Positions 59,919 to 64,000 of a stretch of 64,000 bases of DNA are shown one piece after another. Every line of letters starts with the position of its first letter. The first letter of the stretch is position 1. Origin of the DNA: Thetidibacter halocola (lineage in GTDB: Bacteria > Pseudomonadota > Alphaproteobacteria > Rhodobacterales > Rhodobacteraceae); NCBI RefSeq assembly GCF_018224955.1, contig NZ_JAGTUU010000004.1, positions 485,062 through 549,061 on the forward strand, given 5' to 3'. Under the pieces are notes generated by a model. It was not told the DNA's origin. It made no database searches and worked only from the letters and a program-made list of their open reading frames with translations. The position numbers and the translations under genes were made by a program.

Positions 59919-60958
59919 AGTACGTCGGAAATGCGCTCTGCCAGCAGGTCGAGCGCGGCAGGATCGAGGCTGGGCGTCTCGAGCCGGGCAAGGATGCGGG
60001 GCGCGACCGCCCGCATCGATTTGTCATAGGCCGGATCGTAATGATCCTCGGCCAGCGACCGGCACAGGGCCAGCCGGTCACCCGCCTCGATCAGCCTGTC
60101 CCACTGATCGACCAGGGCGTGACCGCGGTGAAACCGCAGCGGGCGCAGCTTGTCCCGCAGCGCCGGTCCGTCCGACAGGATGTCGTCATAGGCCTCCCCC
60201 AGGTAGGCGGCACGGGCCTCGATCGGAGCGGCGACCTCGACCCAGGGCGCGGCCTTCATCGCGTCCCAAAGCGAGGGTGGCAGGTTAAGCGCCCCGATCT
60301 TGCTGCTTTCCGCCTCGACGAGGACAGGGCGCGCGGGGTCCAGCGCGCACAGGCTGCGCGCCAGCTCGGTCTCGAATGCCTTCTGGCCGGGCTGACCACC
60401 CGGCATCTCGCCCAGCAGAGAGCCGCGATGCCGCGCCAGCCCCTCGAGGTCCAGAACCTGCACGCCGCGCACGGCAAGACGAGGCAACAGGGCGGTCTTG
60501 GCCGTGCCGGTGTGCCCGCCCAGCTGGATCAGCCGGAATGGCAGGGGCGTGTCGTAGAGATAGGCTGTCACGAGGCGCCGATAGGTCCTGTAGCCGCCTT
60601 CGATCGTGTCCGACCGCCAGCCGATCTCCTTCAGCATCCAGGCGAAGGCGCCCGAGCGCTGCCCGCCCCGCCAGCAATAGACCAGCGGCCGCCATGCGCC
60701 GTCGCGGCCCGACAGGTTGCGTTCGATATGGTTCGCGGCATTGCGGAACACCAGCGCCGCACCCAGCTTGCGCGCGTCGAAAGGCGAAACCTGCTTGTAA
60801 AGCGTGCCGACCCGCGCGCGCTCTTCGTTGTCGAGAACCGGCAGGTTGATCGCGCCGGGCAGGTGGTCCTCGTCGAATTCGGCCGGGCTGCGGACATCGA
60901 TGACAGTGTCGAAGCCGGCTGACAGGATCTCGGGAAGGGAGCGGAATGCGATAGGCAT
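59900..60958 (-). CDS. mnmH: SelU/MnmH tRNA 2-selenouridine synthase
   Basis: 352 aa. N-terminal rhodanese domain with catalytic Cys in YCWRGGQRSG (around residue 97), then a P-loop domain: GGHTGTAKT with EAESSKIG further on. Replaces sulfur by selenium at the wobble 2-thiouridine of tRNAs using selenophosphate from SelD. The ATG at 60958 is chosen over one three codons upstream; neither has a strong ribosome-binding site. Its 3' end overlaps selD by 19 bp in convergent orientation. Confidence 0.92.
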   Translation of the reverse strand: MPIAFRSLPEILSAGFDTVIDVRSPAEFDEDHLPGAINLPVLDNEERARVGTLYKQVSPFDARKLGAALVFRNAANHIERNLSGRDGAWRPLVYCWRGGQRSGAFAWMLKEIGWRSDTIEGGYRTYRRLVTAYLYDTPLPFRLIQLGGHTGTAKTALLPRLAVRGVQVLDLEGLARHRGSLLGEMPGGQPGQKAFETELARSLCALDPARPVLVEAESSKIGALNLPPSLWDAMKAAPWVEVAAPIEARAAYLGEAYDDILSDGPALRDKLRPLRFHRGHALVDQWDRLIEAGDRLALCRSLAEDHYDPAYDKSMRAVAPRILARLETPSLDPAALDLLAERISDVLQTAAI

Positions 60959-61055
60959 GGCGCGCATCTAACCCGCTCCGAGGGCCGGGAAAAGCCCCCG
61001 CATCGCCGCCCCGCCGGATGGCCTGATGAAATCGCTCTCAGTCGAGAAAACCCTC

Positions 61056-61084
61056 TGGACACCGGTTTTCCTCTCGGCTAGACC
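61056..61084 (+). promoter_or_regulatory. Candidate promoter of tRNA-Phe
   Basis: TGGACA (61056-61061) and TAGACC (61079-61084) with a 17-bp spacer, about 30 bp before the mature tRNA 5' end. Reasonable but not perfect match to a housekeeping promoter. Confidence 0.4.
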
Positions 61085-61114
61085 CGCGCCACCCGAAGGG
61101 AAACCTTCACCCGT

Positions 61115-61189
61115 GCCCGGGTAGCTCAGGGGTAGAGCAGTGGATTGAAAATCCTCGTGTCGGTGGTTCGATTCCGCCCCCGGGCACCA
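61115..61189 (+). tRNA. tRNA-Phe (anticodon GAA)
   Basis: 75 nt with encoded CCA (61187-61189). Acceptor stem GCCCGGG (61115-61121) / CCCGGGC (61179-61185), discriminator A; D-arm GCTC...GAGC (61124-61127/61135-61138); anticodon loop TTGAAAA (61145-61151), giving GAA; T-arm with GGTTCGATTCC. The anticodon stem has one T-T mismatch (61141/61155) within five pairs. Its 3' end is the integration site of the downstream elements. Confidence 0.95.
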
Positions 61190-61191
61190 CA
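61174..61191 (+). repeat. Attachment site copy 1 (tRNA-Phe 3' end)
   Basis: 18 bases covering the tRNA 3' end and CCA (CCGCCCCCGGGCACCACA) are repeated exactly at 63075-63092. Such direct repeats mark integration into a tRNA gene with the tRNA restored on one side. Confidence 0.8.
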
Positions 61192-61252
61192 GATCTCGCT
61201 CAAGACATTGTTTTGCATCGGCTTTTGCACCAACGCAGCCGAGGCGTAGTAC

Positions 61253-61587
61253 ATGTCGGAGTACAAATCTGCACCCTTCACCTTCCGCAAGGACGGCATC
61301 TTTTATTTCATCCGCAGAATCCCTGCCGATCTCAGACGACATTATTCGTCTGACAAGATCTCATACTCCCTCAGAACCAAGTCGAGTTCTGTAGCCACTG
61401 CCCGGGCAAACCAGGCCGCCTGCAAGCTGGATGAATACTGGTTTCATCTCAGATCGCAGGATGCAGAACTGCCCGGAAAGCATCTTCTTCGGTTCGGCCT
61501 TGGAAGGTCGCCAACATACCCCAAAGCGGATCCTGTCAACGCGGGCATTTCGAAGCTGTCCGAGGCTGTGTTGACGTATCTGCGGCT
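61253..61587 (+). pseudogene. Truncated tRNA-Phe-targeting phage-type integrase (N-terminus)
   Basis: About 112 intact codons from the ATG at 61253, 61 bp after the att copy, the usual spot for an integrase. RKDGIFYFIRRIPADLRRHY and SLRTKSSSVATARANQAAC are the N-terminal (SAM-like core-binding preface) motifs of tyrosine integrases of genomic islands. The gene stops matching at 61587, where an IS21-like end begins; no catalytic R..H-x-x-R..Y region is present. Nonfunctional remnant. Confidence 0.78.
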
Positions 61588-61670
61588 TGTCAATCGGCAC
61601 GCAATCTTGACCCCCTATCGGCGTCCAAGAATGACCCCCTTGGAGCGCACGGGTACTAGGGTTCTCACTT
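61588..61670. mobile_element. Terminal remnant of an IS21-like element
   Basis: Starts TGTCAATCGG, then carries two direct copies of TGACCCCCT (61608-61616 and 61632-61640), the multiple terminal repeats typical of IS21-family ends. No istA/istB gene follows, so only an end, or a deletion scar, remains. The right border is not visible. Confidence 0.5.
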
Positions 61671-61874
61671 GAAGAGATGGAATAGGCGCGTTCTACCATG
61701 ATCCCGTAAGTTCAGGTTGCTTTTCGTTCTATGTGATCTGTTCAGGGGGCGTCCCCGCCGTGGGGCGGGCCTCCCCGTCACCATACTAATCGGGATAGGG
61801 CCAAGGCAAGATGTTGCGTGACCTTCAGCTTTCCGTAATGGTCTGATCTTGTGTAACTATTCACGAGATCTTCC
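61671..61874. other. Non-coding scar region
   Basis: About 200 bp with no credible gene. A short GC hairpin (CCCGCC/GGCGGG near 61754-61769) is present but has no T-run. Probably remains of mobile DNA. Confidence 0.4.
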
Positions 61875-62255
61875 ATGTGCCGCGCCGGAAAGACCATCAA
61901 GCTTTGCACCTGTGACCTTGACCAGATCGATCCTGCCGCGTCCTGGCGTCTTCTCCGCAGACACGGAGAGCCGAGCTACTTCGTTGGGAGTGCCGTGGAA
62001 CCGGCAACCCCACCCGTGGATCATCAGTTGATGCTGTCGAAGATCCTGTCGGACCTGAACACGACGGCATGCTTCGACTTTGGCTACCAGCCCGAAGATG
62101 GGGATCGCCTGGAAATCCAAATCGGCGAGGACCATTACCGTCTTAGCTTCTCTGCCTGGGGCGATGATCCTGGCGAATGGGTCGATGATGAGGGGAGCTG
62201 GGGCGATGCCTCCGATTACAAGACGGCGGCAGAAGGTGGAGTACTGCTATCGTGA
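61875..62255 (+). CDS. Small uncharacterised protein with an N-terminal C-x8-C-x-C
   Basis: 126 aa. Begins MCRAGKTIKLCTC: cysteines at 2, 11 and 13 right at the N-terminus, followed by a domain with no signal peptide or membrane segment, ending acidic (GDDPGEWVDDEGSWGD). I know the M-C-R-x-G-K-x-I-K-L-C start from small unassigned bacterial proteins but no function. The Cys set could bind metal or a cluster. Located inside the degenerated element at tRNA-Phe, so probably cargo. GAGATC upstream of ATG is a fair ribosome-binding site. Confidence 0.55.
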   Translation: MCRAGKTIKLCTCDLDQIDPAASWRLLRRHGEPSYFVGSAVEPATPPVDHQLMLSKILSDLNTTACFDFGYQPEDGDRLEIQIGEDHYRLSFSAWGDDPGEWVDDEGSWGDASDYKTAAEGGVLLS

Positions 62256-63074
62256 CTGAGCCATGCCACACGCAGTAGATGGCTGTATTGAGGCCGCCTC
62301 GCAGTGACTCTGTGACCGTCTCTGAGGCGCTTGGCTGCGGTCTGGCTAGGGGTCCCTTGCCCGGGGGCCTCAGAAGGCCCTCAGCGACTCTCTCCGTGGC
62401 TCTGTGAAGCTCTGAGACGTCGACTCGACCTGCAACAGACCCGTCGAGATCTCTGGGCAATTGGGTACACGGAGCCAACCCATCCAGCCCGACCTGGCAT
62501 CCGTCACATCCGGAGATCTTCTCAGGATGATTGGTCAGAGCGTGGCATCGGCATCAGGTCGCCCGGTAGGTTGACTTACCCAAACCCCAATCCGTGATCG
62601 CCTCATATACGGAAACGCTACCCTTCGGGGGTGGCACTCGCCCCCCTATGCACCTCGCCCATCAGATGGCGCTACAGGGCCACGGAGAGGCCATCTCACC
62701 GGCATGCAGTCATGCCTAGCAATCTCGCCAAGTCAGATCAGCACGGCCGTTCTATGAGTCTCTGAGAGGCCCTGCAGCACGTCCCGCATCAGATCCAATC
62801 GGTACGCCTACCAGGCCCAAAGATCCGCCTTCTACCGGTGAGCTGATCCGGAACCTAACCGTGCATCATGACTGAGCAGATCCGGACAAATCCATTCGCA
62901 GCCCCCACGGCAGCCCGTGCCTCGATACCGTAGCACATTCCGTAGTACAAAATGCGCCTGTTGACGGTGAATCCGTGGTCCTGCTAACCCTGATTTTGCT
63001 GACGCAAGCAGTGTCGTAAGTGCCTGTAACGGGAGTAGAACCCCGATCTGCCCTCACGGACGAGGTCACGGACC
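62256..63074. other. About 820 bp without recognisable genes
   Basis: Short open frames on both strands translate to compositionally odd, shadow-type proteins with no motif. Base composition looks lower in G+C than the chromosome on the left. Most likely decayed cargo of the integrated element. No tRNA, hairpin-plus-T-run or repeat was seen except the att copy at its right edge. Confidence 0.6.
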
Positions 63075-63092
63075 CCGCCCCCGGGCACCACA
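63075..63092 (+). repeat. Attachment site copy 2 (tRNA-Phe 3' end)
   Basis: Exact 18-base copy of 61174-61191. The bases to its left do not continue as a tRNA, so this is the far boundary of the 1.9-kb element. A second integrase stump follows 130 bp further on, as after copy 1. Confidence 0.8.
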
Positions 63093-63221
63093 AATACCTG
63101 ATAATAAACAGTAATTTTCGCGCTTTGCGGATGCTATCTGCGCGCTCCATACTTAGACACAGTTAGGCACTCGGGGTAAGTCGCTGATTTGACCGGAAAA
63201 TCACCGAACGCGAAGAAATAG

Positions 63222-63518
63222 ATCAAGCACCTGCGACGCGGACTCAGCATCTACAAGACAGGTCGGTCGCCGTTCTGGCACGCGCGTCTCTATGATTCCA
63301 TCAAGAAGCGGTATGTCGTTCGTTCTACCAAAGAGACCAGTACGTTAGAGGCGAGAAAAGTCGCTGACGAACTCCACGCTGACTACAAGTCGAAGCAGAA
63401 CACGAACCATGCCGCGCAGAAGGATCGGTCCTTCGAGCATTACGCGCATCTGCTGTCCGAGATGACCCGCGTTCAGAAAAAGGGCGCACGCAACTGGTCT
63501 ACCCCCAACGAGTGGTCC
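63222..63518 (+). pseudogene. Second integrase remnant, cut by an IS3-family element
   Basis: Reading frame open from 63222, just after a TAG, with no ATG at the expected place. Text such as GLSIYKTGRSPFWHARLYD, RYVVRSTKETSTLEARKVAD and SFEHYAHLLSEM matches the N-terminus of tyrosine integrases. After NWSTPNEW (about 63513) it runs into the IS. Different in sequence from the first remnant, so a separate element. No functional start is visible. Confidence 0.7.
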
Positions 63519-64000
63519 GGGTTGATTGTTAGTGCATCGTCGGTCTCTGGTCTATTGGGACGAAGGTTTCTGGTGCTGGGGGTCGGTAGCCCAGCGAACT
63601 GTGCGGTCTGACGGTGTTATAGTGGCGGCGCCAGTTTTCTATGAGGATCTGGGCTTCCCTGAGCGAGTAGAAGATCTCGGCATTCAGCAACTCGTCACGG
63701 AACCGGGCATTGAAGCTCTCGCAGTAGCCGTTCTCCCAGGGTGACCCGGGTTCGATGAAGGCGGTCTTGGCGCCGACTGCGCCGATCCAGCCGCGCACCT
63801 TCCTGGCGATGAATTCCGCGCCATTGTCGGACGTTATGAACTCGGGCGGCCCCCGCAGGATGAACAGGTCAGTCAGGGCGTCGACCACGTCGGTCGAATT
63901 GAGCTTGCGTTCGACACGGATCGCCAGCGCTTCCTTCGTGAACTCGTCGATGATGTCGAGTGTTCGAAACACCCGCCCGTCATGGGTCCGGTCCTGGACG
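63519..64000 (-). mobile_element. IS3-family insertion sequence (partial, runs off the window)
   Basis: Begins within the second integrase remnant at about 63519; the exact inverted-repeat border is not certain. Contains the 3' part of the orfB transposase on the minus strand. The other end lies beyond 64000, so the target duplication cannot be read. Confidence 0.8.
63529..64000 (-). CDS. IS3-family transposase OrfB (C-terminal part)
   Basis: 157 visible codons, open at the window edge. Integrase-core (rve) domain: FRTLDIIDEFTKEALAI, the second catalytic Asp in ITSDNGAEF, and the Glu in ENGYCESFNARFRDELLN; ends with NTVRPHSSLGYRPPAPE. The first catalytic Asp lies upstream, outside the window. 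The programmed-frameshift partner orfA is also outside. Confidence 0.9.
   Translation of the reverse strand, partial: VQDRTHDGRVFRTLDIIDEFTKEALAIRVERKLNSTDVVDALTDLFILRGPPEFITSDNGAEFIARKVRGWIGAVGAKTAFIEPGSPWENGYCESFNARFRDELLNAEIFYSLREAQILIENWRRHYNTVRPHSSLGYRPPAPETFVPIDQRPTMH

Noticed and set aside
57780..60958. Selenocysteine (in-frame TGA) genes near selD
   Set aside because: No gene in the window is interrupted by TGA followed by clear homologous continuation.
62866..63150. A 94-codon minus-strand frame across the second att copy
   Set aside because: Translation has no motif and runs over the tRNA-derived repeat; likely chance.
1..64000. CRISPR arrays, retrons or toxin-antitoxin pairs
   Set aside because: I looked for regularly spaced repeats, reverse transcriptase motifs and small paired genes and saw none.

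Overview
The window is a high-G+C chromosomal segment (roughly two thirds G+C by eye) from an alphaproteobacterium, most likely a Rhodobacteraceae / Roseobacter-group organism or close relative. This rests on gene content and layout, not on a database search: tightly packed operons with 4-bp ATGA overlaps, a C-P lyase cluster, several TRAP, TTT and ABC uptake systems, a che operon of the alphaproteobacterial type, and a SelD-SelU pair. No rRNA and no CRISPR array were seen.

Region by region. (1) 1-5.2 kb: the 3' part of a C-P lyase (phosphonate) cluster, phnJ(partial)-phnK-phnL-phnN and phnM, with a 2H-phosphoesterase gene and a PHP-domain hydrolase gene on the other strand. (2) 5.3-13.5 kb: a LysR-flanked salvage/uptake locus. 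It has a PotFGHI-type ABC importer, a CodA-like amidohydrolase with every metal ligand conserved but one substrate-pocket residue changed, a clearly decayed amidinotransferase pseudogene, and a divergent pair encoding a BtpA-like TIM barrel and a purine-type phosphoribosyltransferase. (3) 13.5-33 kb: an exopolysaccharide cluster. A long minus-strand operon runs from rmlA and a Wzx-like flippase through acetyl-, sulfo-, acyl- and glycosyltransferases and a Wzy-like polymerase to a nucleotidyltransferase/kinase fusion. Next to it are a phage-tail-spike-like beta-helix protein and a divergent Wzc-type tyrosine autokinase.

(4) 33.2-49.5 kb: a catabolic island. A regulator with an excisionase-like HTH and a periplasmic-binding-like domain faces a GntR/FCD repressor across a spacer holding two GTATAC sites 63 bp apart. 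The GntR gene leads an operon for a LigM-like tetrahydrofolate-dependent O-demethylase, a DctPQM TRAP importer, a VOC-type extradiol dioxygenase, a MetF-like methylene-THF reductase, and GalB/GalC/GalD homologues. Read together: uptake of a methoxylated aromatic acid, demethylation onto THF, oxidation of methyl-THF, ring cleavage, and conversion through oxalomesaconate to pyruvate and oxaloacetate. A convergent minus-strand tctCBA-acyl-CoA synthetase set and a PanE-like gene follow, with two convincing terminators.

(5) 49.7-57.7 kb: an ScfR/PccR-type regulator, then a nine-gene che operon (STAS protein, cheY, cheA, cheW, cheR, cheY, a small CheT/CheZ-like protein, cheB with a degenerate receiver, cheD). 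(6) 57.8-61 kb: selD fused to an NADH-dehydrogenase-like domain, convergent with selU/mnmH. (7) 61-64 kb: tRNA-Phe(GAA), the landing site of at least two successive integrations. An 18-bp copy of the tRNA 3' end recurs about 1.9 kb downstream, and each copy is followed by a broken integrase gene; one stump ends at an IS21-like terminus, the other at an IS3-family element that runs off the window.
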